This document shows, one piece after another, positions 18,470 to 28,231 of a stretch of DNA of 64,000 bases. The notes below the pieces were generated by a model. That model was not told the origin of the DNA and made no database searches. It saw only the letters and a list, made by a program, of their open reading frames with translations. Origin of the DNA: Sulfolobus acidocaldarius SUSAZ (GTDB lineage: Archaea; Thermoproteota; Thermoprotei_A; Sulfolobales; Sulfolobaceae); NCBI GenBank assembly GCA_000508305.1, contig CP006977.1, positions 186,001 through 250,000 of the forward strand. The letters are read 5' to 3'. Both the position numbers and the translations under genes were made by a program. Each line of letters begins with the position of its first letter. The first letter of the stretch is position 1.

Positions 18470-19363
18470 TTGTTATTAGGATTTCCCGAAGAAGAAATTT
18501 TAAGTCGAGAACACCATAATATATATCGTAGAGATAACGTGATAAGAATACTAATTTGTTTCTCATTGATTACCGCTAGTCTACTGATTACCTCCATATT
18601 TGCTAACAGTGCTCTATTATTCACTGAATTTATTCACTCACTAGTAGATCTAATCCCCATAGCTTTTGCATTCTATGCATTAAGGATTATTGACAGGATT
18701 GACAGTAAATACACTTATGGATTGCATAGACTTGAAATTGTGAGCTCATTATTCAACATTTTCACCGTAGTAGCAGGAAGCATCTTTAGTGTATATATCT
18801 CTACCGTTGAGTTAATTGAAGGCTCGAGGGGAGACTACTTACTAGTTCTAATCTCTTCCTCTATAGCCCTCTCTTTATCTCTAATAGCCTCTACAGATAA
18901 GAGTGAAGGGGGGAGGGTTAGCGGGAGTAAGTTACATGCGATCCAAGACTCATTGGCATATGTATTAGCTGTTATTTCATCCTTACTCATTATTGCTACG
19001 AAAATATACTTCATTGACCCTGCATCAGCGTATATCTTAAATGGAGTCCTAATAATAACATCACTGAGCTCTTTAAAGTTATCCTATAACATCCTAATGG
19101 AGAAGTCACCTATTGACACAAAAAGTGTGGAAGCTGAATTACAGTCTATTTTTCCTCAAGTTCATCACATTCATGTATGGTCTATATGTGACCATTTAAA
19201 TGTAGCGACACTTCACGTAAAGGAGAATCCTGATCTAACGTTAAGAGAACTTGATAGGAAAAGGGAGTACGCAGAAAAGGTTCTAAGGGAAAAATTTGGT
19301 ATTACTCATGTTACAATACAGTTTGAAGCCAGTAATAAAAAAGAGAAGCTTGAGAAGATTTAA
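18470..19363 (+). CDS. Cation diffusion facilitator (CDF) metal exporter
   Basis: 297 residues. Six transmembrane segments with the metal site residues of CDF proteins: HSLVDLIP in helix 2 (HxxxD, about 56-60) and HAIQDSLAY in helix 5 (HxxxD). A cytoplasmic C-terminal domain carries HHIHVWSICDHL, typical of Zn/Cd/Co exporters. TTG 18470 is the only legal start after an in-frame TAG at 18446; it sits directly behind an inverted repeat. Confidence 0.88.
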   Translation: MLLGFPEEEILSREHHNIYRRDNVIRILICFSLITASLLITSIFANSALLFTEFIHSLVDLIPIAFAFYALRIIDRIDSKYTYGLHRLEIVSSLFNIFTVVAGSIFSVYISTVELIEGSRGDYLLVLISSSIALSLSLIASTDKSEGGRVSGSKLHAIQDSLAYVLAVISSLLIIATKIYFIDPASAYILNGVLIITSLSSLKLSYNILMEKSPIDTKSVEAELQSIFPQVHHIHVWSICDHLNVATLHVKENPDLTLRELDRKREYAEKVLREKFGITHVTIQFEASNKKEKLEKI

Positions 19364-20487
19364 CCTCTATTTTCTAATGGTACGTAATCCCTCTGTGATG
19401 GTCCTACATATAGGGCTCTGGGTCTTATTAACCTGTGTTGCTCTTCCACATACTCAATGAAATGGGCTAGCCATCCTAGAGTTCTAGACAGTGCGAATAT
19501 CCCTGTGAACATGTAGATTGGGAAGCCTATACCATAAAATACAATCCCTGAGTAGAAGTCTGTGTTTGGATAGACTCCTTTACCTGAGAATGTTTCAACT
19601 CCTAACTTTTCAAGTCTTTCAGCAATGTCAAGATACTTCTTAACCTGCTCATTACCACTTGCTAATTCCTCTGCATACTTCTTAAATATTTTTCCTCTTG
19701 GATCAAAAGTCCTGTAAACTCTATGTCCGAATCCCATTAATCTCTTCTTCTTATCCAAGATATTGGTTTTGAACCACTCATCCACTTTTTCAGGAGATCC
19801 TATCTCCACAAATTGCTTAAAGGCTTCCTCAGCAGCTCCTCCATGTAATGGACCCTTTAATGCGGAAAGGGCTGCAACTATACAAGAGTAAAGGTCTGAT
19901 AATGTGGAAGCTGCAACAAGTCCAGCTGTTGTGGATGCAGGAACTTCATGATCAGTGTAAAGTATTAATGCAATATCCATAGCTTTTACTTTCTTGTCTT
20001 CCACATGTCCTCCAAATGCTGCCTCCAAAAAGCTCCTAGCTAAACTCTCACTAGGTTGTGGTATTCTTGGTTTTAATCCCTCCTTAGCCCTATAAATATT
20101 TGCTAATATTGTGGCTGTTTTCGCTACGATCTCTATTGCTATATCCTTGTTTTTTGCCTTCTCCCAGGTGGGATTATAAATTGCTGCAAGTACTCCAAAG
20201 GCTGCTTCCATTAAACCAATAGTCTCTGAGTCTTTAGGTAGTGAGTAAATTAGGTTTATTGCCTGGTCAGGTACTTCGAAGCTCTCATCCAACTTATTTT
20301 TAACTCTCTGGAGATCTGATTTTTTGGGAAGTTCTCCATAAAGCATTAGGTAGATAATTTCCTCGTATGTAGAATATTTTGCTAAATCTTCTATGGTGTA
20401 GCCTCTATACCTTAATATTCCATTTACACCATCAATGTAGGTTAAACTAGTTGATTTTATGTATACGTCTTCTAATCCTCTGCTTAC
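19360..20487 (-). CDS. prpC: Citrate synthase / 2-methylcitrate synthase
   Basis: Family motifs are complete: LMGFGHRVYRTFDPRG, LKGPLHGGAAEEAF and EQHRLIRPRALYVGP, with the catalytic His in the two middle motifs and an Asp region after PNTDFYSG. The first canonical start (ATG 20346) would remove about 47 residues that clearly belong to the enzyme: VSRGLEDVYIK, TYIDGVNGILRYRGY and IEDLAKYS match Sulfolobus citrate synthases. That frame is open from 20514 down but holds no ATG, GTG or TTG. Either a rare start near 20490-20499 is used, or a base is wrong or mutated here. The cluster with prpD and prpB suggests 2-methylcitrate synthase activity. Confidence 0.88.
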   Translation of the reverse strand, partial: VSRGLEDVYIKSTSLTYIDGVNGILRYRGYTIEDLAKYSTYEEIIYLMLYGELPKKSDLQRVKNKLDESFEVPDQAINLIYSLPKDSETIGLMEAAFGVLAAIYNPTWEKAKNKDIAIEIVAKTATILANIYRAKEGLKPRIPQPSESLARSFLEAAFGGHVEDKKVKAMDIALILYTDHEVPASTTAGLVAASTLSDLYSCIVAALSALKGPLHGGAAEEAFKQFVEIGSPEKVDEWFKTNILDKKKRLMGFGHRVYRTFDPRGKIFKKYAEELASGNEQVKKYLDIAERLEKLGVETFSGKGVYPNTDFYSGIVFYGIGFPIYMFTGIFALSRTLGWLAHFIEYVEEQHRLIRPRALYVGPSQRDYVPLENRG

Positions 20488-20495
20488 TGACGTAT

Positions 20496-20711
20496 TTAAT
20501 CCCCTCTTACATGATTAATGTTTACTTCTCTGATTAAATCTCTAGTTGAAATGATTCCCTTAATTTTACCAGATTTGTCAAGGTTTAATGAGTATCTTTT
20601 GTAAATTGTGTGAAATGTTGGATCTCTTAAATAGTTAAAATAGTTTTTACCTAACTTTTCATAGAAAAAGTTATCTTTAAAAATTAACATGCCTGTAATA
20701 TAACTCTTCAT
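20496..20711 (-). CDS. CBS-domain-like fragment between prpB and citrate synthase
   Basis: 71 residues. The C-terminal part SGKIKGIISTRDLIREVN has the strand-turn-helix signature of a CBS domain, but only one half-motif is present, so it is shorter than a working CBS pair. ATG 20711 has a TATA-like TTTATAGT about 30 bases upstream. It ends overlapping the upstream-extended citrate synthase frame. It may be a regulator remnant, or the source of a translational coupling that lets citrate synthase start at an unusual codon. Confidence 0.45.
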   Translation of the reverse strand: MKSYITGMLIFKDNFFYEKLGKNYFNYLRDPTFHTIYKRYSLNLDKSGKIKGIISTRDLIREVNINHVRGD

Positions 20712-20735
20712 GTTTACTTATATCCTTTTAGTAAA

Positions 20736-21578
20736 CTATAAATCTTTTGCAAGTTGTTTATCTAAATCTTCATAAGAGTAATATTTAATAACCTCATACT
20801 GCTCTTTCCTAGTCATCATCTTATCTAAGAGAGATTTCTGGGTTCCCTCTCTCATTAAGACTTCAAGCGCATCCTTCATTGCCTTTGCTGCAACTCTAAA
20901 TATGGTAACAGGGAATATTACATATTTATATCCCATCTCTCTAAACTCCTTGGCCGTAATGTATGGCGTCTTTCCAAATTCTGTCATATTTGCCAAAAGA
21001 GGTGCCTTGACCTCCTTAGCAAACTTTTGGAACTCATCCTTAGATTCCATAGCTTCAGGGAATATTATATCTGCGCCAGCCTCTAGGTATGTCTTTGCTC
21101 TCTGAATCGCGTCATCAAGACCATTCACTGCTCTAGAGTCAGTTCTGGCTATTATCAGCATGTCCTTACGGGCTTTAAGTGCTGCTTTTATTTTAGATAC
21201 CATGTCCCTTGGGTGCACAACTTCTTTACCATCCAAGTGACCGCATTTTTTGGGTAAAACTTGATCCTCTATCTGAATCGCATTAGCTCCCGCACTTTCT
21301 AAAACTTTTACGGCTCTATATACATTTAAAACTTCACCAAACCCAGTGTCTGCATCAACAATTATTGGTATATCAGTGACTTCCCTTATTCTCCTTATAA
21401 TCCAGGCTAATTCATCAAGTGTTATTATGCCTAAATCTGGCATACCGAGGGAAGAGGTATATGCACCGCCTGAAAGGTAAACTGCTTTAAATCCAACTTG
21501 CTCAGCTAGAAGGGCAGTAAATGGATTGAATACTCCAGGAATTAATAAAAAATTAGCCTTCTTTAATAGCTCTGACAA
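20736..21578 (-). CDS. prpB: 2-methylisocitrate lyase
   Basis: 280 residues of the isocitrate lyase/PEP mutase family. It splits 2-methylisocitrate to pyruvate and succinate. The catalytic loop PKKCGHLDGK and the metal-binding VDADTGFG are intact, with RTDSRAV in the barrel. It lacks the long insertion of true isocitrate lyases, fitting PrpB. Its start overlaps the end of prpD by 26 bases. Confidence 0.88.
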   Translation of the reverse strand: MSELLKKANFLLIPGVFNPFTALLAEQVGFKAVYLSGGAYTSSLGMPDLGIITLDELAWIIRRIREVTDIPIIVDADTGFGEVLNVYRAVKVLESAGANAIQIEDQVLPKKCGHLDGKEVVHPRDMVSKIKAALKARKDMLIIARTDSRAVNGLDDAIQRAKTYLEAGADIIFPEAMESKDEFQKFAKEVKAPLLANMTEFGKTPYITAKEFREMGYKYVIFPVTIFRVAAKAMKDALEVLMREGTQKSLLDKMMTRKEQYEVIKYYSYEDLDKQLAKDL

Positions 21579-22848
21579 GATCTCTCACCTTAATTGTGTC
21601 TAACTGCAAAACTGAATTTATTTGTTTTTCTGACATTCCTAACTTTTTAGCCTTTTCTACAACTTCATCCTCGCTCATGGGATTAGCGTAATGTCCTCTA
21701 GGTACTCTAACTTCTGCAGAATATTCTCCCTTACTTGTAATCACCGTTACTTTTGTGGGTAATTCTCTAGCATAAACCTTCGTGTAATCTTCTCTCTCCA
21801 CTACCTCCACTTTCTTCATCAACTCTTCTAACTCCTTATAACCAATTAAATTGTATGAATCTAACCACAGGTACTTCTTAAGGAGTGTAACGGTGATTAT
21901 GAAAGGTATACTGTGATCTGCAGTTTCCTTATTTCTAGGCTTCCATTTGTCCTCAGTATCTGCTAAAATACTCTTCCCTGCCTCATACGTTTCGACAACT
22001 ATCTTCTTTATCTCTCCCTCATAATTTATTTTCATACCAGCCTCAACAAGTGCCTCAGCGTGGTATTCCACTGGGTATTTCTTCAACATGGTCCTTAGTA
22101 TAGCCTTACCCTCTGTTAATTTGAACTTGGAATAATCCATGTCCTTAGCTATGATCGAGGAGAAACCGAACACCCCAGAGAATGGTAGCTCAGGTCCAGT
22201 AAATCCGTTCTTTGCCATAAGTGTAGCAAAAACAGCATTTCTTACTGCCTCTGCTGTGGCTCCTGCTTTCCACATGGTTAGCTTTCCACTTCTTGTCTCT
22301 CTAAGTGCCACATGTGGAACTATGGTAAGTGAAATTGCATTCTTAGCTTTCTCCTTATCTAAAGACAATAGATTAGCCATTCCAGCAGCCGCACCTATTC
22401 CTAAAAAATTTACATGGTCAAAGCCCTTCTTTCTTAATGACGTTGTGTCACAAAGATTCACCCCAACTTCATAGCCCACAGCAATAGCCCTAATTAAGTC
22501 TTCACCCTTCAAATCGAATATTGATGCTAATGTAAGTAATCCTCCTATCATGTCACTTGGGTGAAGTGGTTCAAGGCTAAGATAAGTATCGTTAAAATCA
22601 AGGTAACGGATTAACAGTGTGTTGTAGAATGAGGCAAAATCTGGGCTTGCCTTCATTCCGTTTAGCATAGGAGCTTCTCCAGGGAAGTATTTAGCTGTCT
22701 CTTGTGCAACTTTAGCAGGTTGAGAGTTTATAGACGCTAGAGCTACCGCAACGCTGTCCAGAACACGTTTCTTTACTTCTTTTACCACATCATCACTTAC
22801 TTTAGTTACGGAAGATGCGAACTCCGCTATTGTATCGGAGAGTTCCAT
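21553..22848 (-). CDS. prpD: MmgE/PrpD family 2-methylcitrate dehydratase
   Basis: 431 residues. The order LDSVAVALAS near 30, then PLHPSDMIGGLL, VNFLGIGAAAGMA, TMWKAGATAEAVRNAVFATL and the late KKYPVEYHAEA match MmgE/PrpD. It dehydrates 2-methylcitrate to methylaconitate without an iron-sulfur cluster. It is the first gene of the minus-strand prpD-prpB-CBS-synthase unit, with a TATA-like element at 22868-22880. Confidence 0.87.
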   Translation of the reverse strand: MELSDTIAEFASSVTKVSDDVVKEVKKRVLDSVAVALASINSQPAKVAQETAKYFPGEAPMLNGMKASPDFASFYNTLLIRYLDFNDTYLSLEPLHPSDMIGGLLTLASIFDLKGEDLIRAIAVGYEVGVNLCDTTSLRKKGFDHVNFLGIGAAAGMANLLSLDKEKAKNAISLTIVPHVALRETRSGKLTMWKAGATAEAVRNAVFATLMAKNGFTGPELPFSGVFGFSSIIAKDMDYSKFKLTEGKAILRTMLKKYPVEYHAEALVEAGMKINYEGEIKKIVVETYEAGKSILADTEDKWKPRNKETADHSIPFIITVTLLKKYLWLDSYNLIGYKELEELMKKVEVVEREDYTKVYARELPTKVTVITSKGEYSAEVRVPRGHYANPMSEDEVVEKAKKLGMSEKQINSVLQLDTIKVRDLVRAIKEG

Positions 22849-23020
22849 GTAGTCATATTACTGGTACAACTTAAAAATTTAATAATTGTCAATAATCTTC
22901 TCCTTATTTATATTAAAGTACTTTATTTTTACAAACACTGTTCATACAAGATCATTCTATAATACTATATTAATAAATGTACAAAGTAAGATATGGTATT
23001 GTTTTATTTAAATTGGTTAA

Positions 23021-23028
23021 GTTTAAAT
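23021..23028 (+). promoter_or_regulatory. TATA box for mdh
   Basis: GTTTAAAT lies 24-31 bases before the mdh ATG at 23052. With the minus-strand prpD promoter it shares the 200-base divergent spacer. Confidence 0.5.
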
Positions 23029-23051
23029 CTTTCTAACGTAGATTTTAGGCT

Positions 23052-23972
23052 ATGGTAAAAGTAGCCTTTATAGGAGTGGGAAGAGTAGGTCAAACTATAG
23101 CTTACAATACAATAGTCAACGGCTATGCAGATGAAGTAATGCTTTATGATGTAGTTCCAGAGTTACCAGAGAAATTTGAGCATGAAATTAGGCATGCATT
23201 AGCAGCTTTAAGAGTGAAGACTGAACTACTGAGTACCAATAACATAGATGATATTTCTGGGGCAGATATTGTAGTAATCACAGCAGGAAAACCAAGAAAA
23301 CCTGGTATGAGTAGAAGGGATCTATTCATCGACAACGCCAAGATAATGATAGATCTAGCAAAGAAACTTCCAAAGAAAAACAAAGGCGCAATGTATATCA
23401 TGGTAGCCAACCCAGTGGATATGATGGCATCAGTATTCATGAAGTACTCTGGAGAGAATACAATTAGCACCGGTAACCAAGTGGAGACAATGAGAATGAG
23501 ATCTTACATTGCTAAGAAATTGAATATACCAGCATACGAAGTAGGAGGATATGTAGGCGGTGAACACGGAGAGGCTGCAATGGTACTATGGAGTACTGTA
23601 ACAGTGAAGGGTAAACCTTTCAGTGAGAGTTTAGGCGTAAATAAGGCTGAGGTAGAAGATTACGTTAAGAAAATTGCTGCTGAAATAATAAGAGTTTTAG
23701 GCGGAACAACATGGGGTCCAGGTGCTGATATTGAAGAGGTTATCAGAAGTGTCGCACTTAATGAGGGTAAAGTTATGTCTGTTGCATTCCCTCATAAATA
23801 TGAGGACGAGATAATTCACATAAGTGAACCAGTTGTTGTAGGTAGAACCGTAGGTCCTGCACTGACTTCAGCGTTAGATGAAAATGATAAAGCTAGACTG
23901 TTACAGGCTATAAAAGAAGTTTATAACGTTTATAAGAGTAACTTAAAAGAGTTAGAGCAAGTAATATCTTGA
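23052..23972 (+). CDS. mdh: Malate dehydrogenase (LDH/MDH family)
   Basis: 306 residues. NAD(P) site [11 protein letters not shown], acidic D33 region at the end of strand 2 (MLYDVVPE), then [17 protein letters not shown], the mobile loop that sets malate preference with arginines, [10 protein letters not shown], and catalytic His in GGEHGEAAM. It interconverts malate and oxaloacetate in the citric acid cycle. It is divergent from the prp genes, one base before the next gene, and probably co-transcribed with it. Confidence 0.92.
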   Translation: MVKVAFIGVGRVGQTIAYNTIVNGYADEVMLYDVVPELPEKFEHEIRHALAALRVKTELLSTNNIDDISGADIVVITAGKPRKPGMSRRDLFIDNAKIMIDLAKKLPKKNKGAMYIMVANPVDMMASVFMKYSGENTISTGNQVETMRMRSYIAKKLNIPAYEVGGYVGGEHGEAAMVLWSTVTVKGKPFSESLGVNKAEVEDYVKKIAAEIIRVLGGTTWGPGADIEEVIRSVALNEGKVMSVAFPHKYEDEIIHISEPVVVGRTVGPALTSALDENDKARLLQAIKEVYNVYKSNLKELEQVIS

Positions 23973-23973
23973 C

Positions 23974-24873
23974 ATGTTAATACTCTCAACAGAAAAACTT
24001 CCCGATGAATGTAAGAGACTTCTGCCTAATGTAAAGGACCAATTCAGCGAAGACGATGTGCCAAAAGCAGACATTTTAATGTTATGGCCTCTTCAAGCTA
24101 AGGTGTTTTTACCAAAGGCTAAATCCGTAAAAGCAGTCCAAACTTTTTCTGCAGGTGTCGATGATTTTCCATTTTCCCTCCTACCTAAAGGAGTAGATGT
24201 TTTTTCCAATGCAGGAGCTTACTCAGTTTCAGTTGCTGAACACGCTTTTGCTTTGATAATGACTTTAGCCAAGGGGATAGGAAAGAGAGATAGAACATTT
24301 AGACCATATCCATTGACTGGTGTAAATTTAATGGTCTTAGGAGGAGGAGGTATAGGCTCAGAGGTAGCAAGAATAGGCAAAATGGGCTTTAACATGTATG
24401 TCATAGGTGTCTCTAGATCCTTTAAGAGACCTGAACTTTTCGACGAGAAGCACAACATCTCTGAGCTCAAGGACATAATAGGCAAGGCTGATATCATAGT
24501 AGATACACTACCTTTAAGTAAATTAACAAATGGTATTCTCGACTACGATATGCTCTCTAGGGTGAAAGAAAATACAATCATTGTGAATGTAGGTAGGGGG
24601 GAGACAGTAGTGGAGGAAGATATCTACAGATTATTAAAGGAGAGGAAGGATGTTAGGTTTGGTACCGACGTATTTTGGAGGAAAAATGGGGTAGAGGACT
24701 TTAACAGTAAGTTGTGGGAACTGGACAACTTCACCGGAACTCCTCATACTGGAGGAGCTTACGGAAATGATGTGGTTAAGACAAATGCTATAATTGAAGC
24801 TTGTAAGAATGTGTACAACTACATTACCAGTGGAAATGCTGAAAATAAAGTTAGGATTGAGGACTATTTGTAG
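23974..24873 (+). CDS. D-2-hydroxyacid dehydrogenase
   Basis: 299 residues of the D-isomer-specific family. Cofactor motif VLGGGGIGSEVARIGKMG at about 111-127, IVDTLPLSKLTNG, then NVGRGETVVEED with the catalytic Arg-like loop, and FTGTPHTGG containing the catalytic His. The shorter N-terminal domain resembles the glyoxylate/hydroxypyruvate reductase branch. It follows mdh with one base between, suggesting a shared message; the substrate is unknown. Confidence 0.87.
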   Translation: MLILSTEKLPDECKRLLPNVKDQFSEDDVPKADILMLWPLQAKVFLPKAKSVKAVQTFSAGVDDFPFSLLPKGVDVFSNAGAYSVSVAEHAFALIMTLAKGIGKRDRTFRPYPLTGVNLMVLGGGGIGSEVARIGKMGFNMYVIGVSRSFKRPELFDEKHNISELKDIIGKADIIVDTLPLSKLTNGILDYDMLSRVKENTIIVNVGRGETVVEEDIYRLLKERKDVRFGTDVFWRKNGVEDFNSKLWELDNFTGTPHTGGAYGNDVVKTNAIIEACKNVYNYITSGNAENKVRIEDYL

Positions 24874-24936
24874 CCTATAATCACATATAGAATTTTTTAA
24901 GGCAAATTTTTAAACTGATATGACCTTAAATAAATT

Positions 24937-25386
24937 GTGACTTACTGGATAATACCGGTGCAAGAGGACTTCTGGGAGGCAGTGTCTTCGCTGAATGTAT
25001 TTGGGCACAATAAAGAGAGGGCGACGAGATATATCAAGAAGGGAGACTTACTCATATTTTATGTCAACAAGTATTATGCTAAAAGATTAGGAGGAATGTT
25101 TGTTGGAATATATAGGGTATCATCTGATTGGTATACCGACACTACACCGCTTTTTCCTGATGAAAAGTTACAAAATAAAGTTATTCACACCTATAGAATC
25201 AACATCGAACCACTGTTAGCAGGTAAATGCCCAGTTAGAGATATACTTTATGAACTTTCCTTTATAGAAGACAAATTTCAATTTTCGAAATTTCTTAGGA
25301 ATGTTCCAGGTAATCTCAGGAGACCTGTACCTGTGAATGATGCGAAACTTATAGAGGAATGCATAAAAAAATCTAATGAAGTATAA
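24937..25386 (+). CDS. EVE-domain (PUA-like) protein
   Basis: 149 residues from GTG 24937. The pattern [14 protein letters not shown] at the start, [29 protein letters not shown] and [14 protein letters not shown] matches the EVE/UPF0310 fold, which binds modified bases in DNA or RNA. A standalone EVE protein could act in RNA metabolism or as a modified-base reader. A TATA-like TTTTTAAACTG lies about 25 bases upstream. Confidence 0.8.
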   Translation: MTYWIIPVQEDFWEAVSSLNVFGHNKERATRYIKKGDLLIFYVNKYYAKRLGGMFVGIYRVSSDWYTDTTPLFPDEKLQNKVIHTYRINIEPLLAGKCPVRDILYELSFIEDKFQFSKFLRNVPGNLRRPVPVNDAKLIEECIKKSNEV

Positions 25387-25433
25387 AATTCACTTTATCT
25401 ATCACTTATAAACCTTCACTAATACTAAATTTT

Positions 25434-26597
25434 ATGATTAGAAGAAAACGCCTCCTAATGCACGTAGGACCAGTCGATATATACGATGAAGTATTATATG
25501 CGGGATTAAAACACAATGTAGGCTTCTCATCAGAGGAGTTTGTACAGGCATTTCAGTTTTGCCTTAAGGAAACTAGAAATTTATTCAGAGTGGATGACAA
25601 TTATCAGCCATTCATTATACCAGGTGGTGGAACCTCTGCAATGGAAAGCGTGACCTCTTTCCTACCAAGAGACAGTAAAGTCTTAGTTGCCTCTAATGGT
25701 GTCTTTGGTGACAGATGGGTAAATATTTTCAGGAGATACCCTCTGAAAGTTGATTATCTAGGTAGCGAGGTTGGGGATTACGTCTCATTGGAGAAGTTAG
25801 AAGAAAAGGTAAGAAAAGAGAGATACAATCTGGTTACACTTACTCACGTTGAGACAAGTACAGGTGTCAGGCAACCTATAGAGGAGACGGTAAAGAGAAT
25901 AAGGGACTACGTGGACCTAATAGTTGTCGATGGAGTCTCAAGTGTAGGCGCGGAGGAGGTAAGGGCTAAAGATTGGAGAGTTGACATTTACTTAACAGCT
26001 AGCCAAAAGGCAATAGGTGCTCCCCCAGGTTTAGGAATTTTAGTTGCCTCTGAAAAGGCTATGGAGTTAATTAAGGGGGATAGTGTTGCTGGTTATTACT
26101 TAGATTTAAGGAACTGGCTTCCTGTCATGAGGAGTATGGAAGACGGAAAAGGATCATACTTCGCAACACCACCAGTACACACTATGTTCATGCTAGCGCA
26201 AGCCTTCAAGTTAATACAGGAGGAGGGATTAGATAATAGGATAAAAAGGCATCAAAAGGTCGCTAAAGTAATAAGGGCAGGTATAGAGAGTATGGGATTG
26301 CGACTTGTAGCTAAAAGACCCGAATCCTACAGTAATACCGTAACAGGAGTAATACTAAATAAGGTCAGGGCTGAGGAGGTCTTAAAAGAGATAGTTAATG
26401 AGGGAGTGGAATTAGCTCCAGGAGTTCATCCTGCTCTGCAGGGCAGATATTTGAGAATAGGTCATATGGGATGGGTTACTCCTAACGACGCTGTAGTCAC
26501 TATCTCAGCTGTTGAAAGAACCTTGAGAAAACTTGGAGAAGATATCAATGTGGGGAGTGGTGTGAGGTCTGCCCAAGCTTTTATACTAGATGGATAA
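25434..26597 (+). CDS. Class V aminotransferase (alanine-glyoxylate / serine-pyruvate type)
   Basis: 387 residues. PLP lysine in [12 protein letters not shown], aspartate in [12 protein letters not shown] and glycine-rich PGGGTSAME near 65. The C terminus [15 protein letters not shown] is typical of the alanine-glyoxylate and serine-pyruvate branch. It probably transfers amino groups between alanine or serine and glyoxylate or pyruvate. Nine bases before the BluB-like gene, so an operon is likely. Confidence 0.87.
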   Translation: MIRRKRLLMHVGPVDIYDEVLYAGLKHNVGFSSEEFVQAFQFCLKETRNLFRVDDNYQPFIIPGGGTSAMESVTSFLPRDSKVLVASNGVFGDRWVNIFRRYPLKVDYLGSEVGDYVSLEKLEEKVRKERYNLVTLTHVETSTGVRQPIEETVKRIRDYVDLIVVDGVSSVGAEEVRAKDWRVDIYLTASQKAIGAPPGLGILVASEKAMELIKGDSVAGYYLDLRNWLPVMRSMEDGKGSYFATPPVHTMFMLAQAFKLIQEEGLDNRIKRHQKVAKVIRAGIESMGLRLVAKRPESYSNTVTGVILNKVRAEEVLKEIVNEGVELAPGVHPALQGRYLRIGHMGWVTPNDAVVTISAVERTLRKLGEDINVGSGVRSAQAFILDG

Positions 26598-26606
26598 TCT
26601 ATCCAT

Positions 26607-27272
26607 ATGGACATATATGAGGCTATAAAGAAGAGAAGAGACGTAAGGAGTTACTACAGGAAAGACCCCATACCTGATGAAGTCTTAGCAAAAATTTTAA
26701 TGGCTGCACACTTAGCACCATCTGTAGGTTTTTCTCAGCCCTGGAACTTCATAATTATCAGAGATATAGAAAAAAGGAAGAAAATAAAAGAGCTCGTCCA
26801 GAAGGAGAGGGAAAATTTTAGACAACAATTAAGTGAAGAGAGAAAAGAGATTTTTGATAGGATAAAAATAGAGGCAATACTAGATACGCCAATTAACATA
26901 GCAGTAACATGTGACCCACAAAGGTTTGGTCCTAATGTATTGGGTAGAAGTACTATGCCGTACTTATGTCAATATAGTACCGTTTTGGCGATCGAGAACC
27001 TATGGTTAGCATCTACCGCAGAAGGTATAGGAGTAGGTTGGGTAAGTTTCTTCCACAAGGAAGACGTAAAGAGAATTTTGAATATTCCCGATTCAGTGGA
27101 CTTAGTAGCTTACCTTACGTTAGGTTATGTAACTCATTTTCCAGACAGACCTGAACTAGAGGAAAAGGGATGGCTCAAAAGGTTGCCATTAGAGGATTTA
27201 GTATTTGAAGACGCATACGGAAAGAGACCATCAGATAACATGGTATTAGCGATCAAGAACGTGAAACTTTAA
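26607..27272 (+). CDS. bluB: BluB-like flavin destructase (nitroreductase fold)
   Basis: 221 residues. [15 protein letters not shown] at about 36-50 and [20 protein letters not shown] with GIGVGWVSF match BluB, which cleaves FMN to 5,6-dimethylbenzimidazole for cobalamin. General nitroreductases lack this long TMPY...ENLW stretch. BluB in an archaeon is notable because many archaea use other lower ligands. It is adjacent to an aminotransferase rather than cobalamin genes, so a related FMN-dependent function remains possible. Confidence 0.72.
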   Translation: MDIYEAIKKRRDVRSYYRKDPIPDEVLAKILMAAHLAPSVGFSQPWNFIIIRDIEKRKKIKELVQKERENFRQQLSEERKEIFDRIKIEAILDTPINIAVTCDPQRFGPNVLGRSTMPYLCQYSTVLAIENLWLASTAEGIGVGWVSFFHKEDVKRILNIPDSVDLVAYLTLGYVTHFPDRPELEEKGWLKRLPLEDLVFEDAYGKRPSDNMVLAIKNVKL

Positions 27273-27399
27273 GGAGAAGAGATTAAAAATCTGAAAATTA
27301 ATTTTCTATTTTACTAACCCTTCAATTTTTATGACGCAATGGAGATAAGTAGTTACAGATGAGGCATCAGCCATAGTTTTACCTTAATCATGAATTAAC

Positions 27400-27633
27400 T
27401 TAATTTGAGCTTTTCTTAAGCCTCTTAATAATTCTCAGTGTTATCTGACCAATTGATGAGATAAGCAAAAATTCTACTATATACACTATAACTGAATACA
27501 AAAGGAGAAAAGGTATAGAAGTAGCCAATTCATATACTATCTGTCCATAGATGACTCTCATAGCTTCTATTCCAATCCTTACATCTATGAACGTAAATAG
27601 GAGGGACAGTAGAGCGAAAATAACCAACTTCAT
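27400..27633 (-). CDS. Small two-helix membrane protein
   Basis: 77 residues with hydrophobic segments at about 3-18 and 36-66 and a basic C terminus (LRIIKRLKKSSN), so the C terminus is probably cytoplasmic. No family recognised. Confidence 0.5.
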   Translation of the reverse strand: MKLVIFALLSLLFTFIDVRIGIEAMRVIYGQIVYELATSIPFLLLYSVIVYIVEFLLISSIGQITLRIIKRLKKSSN

Positions 27634-27745
27634 GCTTTTAGTATGGTTTAACCTTATAGATAAGCTTTACTTTTAGAAAGATCTTATTTTTTAAAAATGT
27701 AAAAAGTGAAACTTTCGATTAATTACACTTATTCTACCAAAAGTG

Positions 27746-28231
27746 TTAAGAGGCTTTCTTCAGGTATGTTATAAGTCCACCAGTTTTCAATATCTCTAAT
27801 GGCATTCCTGAAATGCCCTTACCCTTTAATACTTTACTTCCGTTAACTACGATTTCCCCTGTCTCAACATTTACTCTCACTAGGTCACCCTGGTTAATCT
27901 CCTTCGTAGCGTTCTGAAGTGTTATTACAGGCAATCCGTTATTAATAGCGTTTCTGAAGAAAATTCTGGCAAATGATTCTGCTATTATTGCCTTTACTCC
28001 CGCAGCCTTAAGAGCCATTGCAGCCTGTTCTCTGGAGGATCCCATTCCGAATACCTTCCCTGCTACAATTATCACTCCTGAGGATGCTTTCTTATAGAAT
28101 TCTGGATCTAATGGTTCCATTGCATGCTGGGCTAAATACTGTGGATCAGTGTACTTTAGGTACTTGGCGGGAATAATAATGTCTGTATCTATTTTGTCTC
28201 CAAATTTTAGAACTTTAGCTTCTATTATCAT
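27746..28231 (-). CDS. leuD: 3-isopropylmalate dehydratase small subunit
   Basis: 161 residues, the aconitase swivel domain: [16 protein letters not shown] near the N terminus, [21 protein letters not shown] and [17 protein letters not shown]. It pairs with the large subunit just upstream, their ends sharing one base. The pair isomerises isopropylmalate in leucine synthesis; a homoaconitase role in lysine synthesis is an alternative in this lineage. Confidence 0.9.
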   Translation of the reverse strand: MIIEAKVLKFGDKIDTDIIIPAKYLKYTDPQYLAQHAMEPLDPEFYKKASSGVIIVAGKVFGMGSSREQAAMALKAAGVKAIIAESFARIFFRNAINNGLPVITLQNATKEINQGDLVRVNVETGEIVVNGSKVLKGKGISGMPLEILKTGGLITYLKKAS

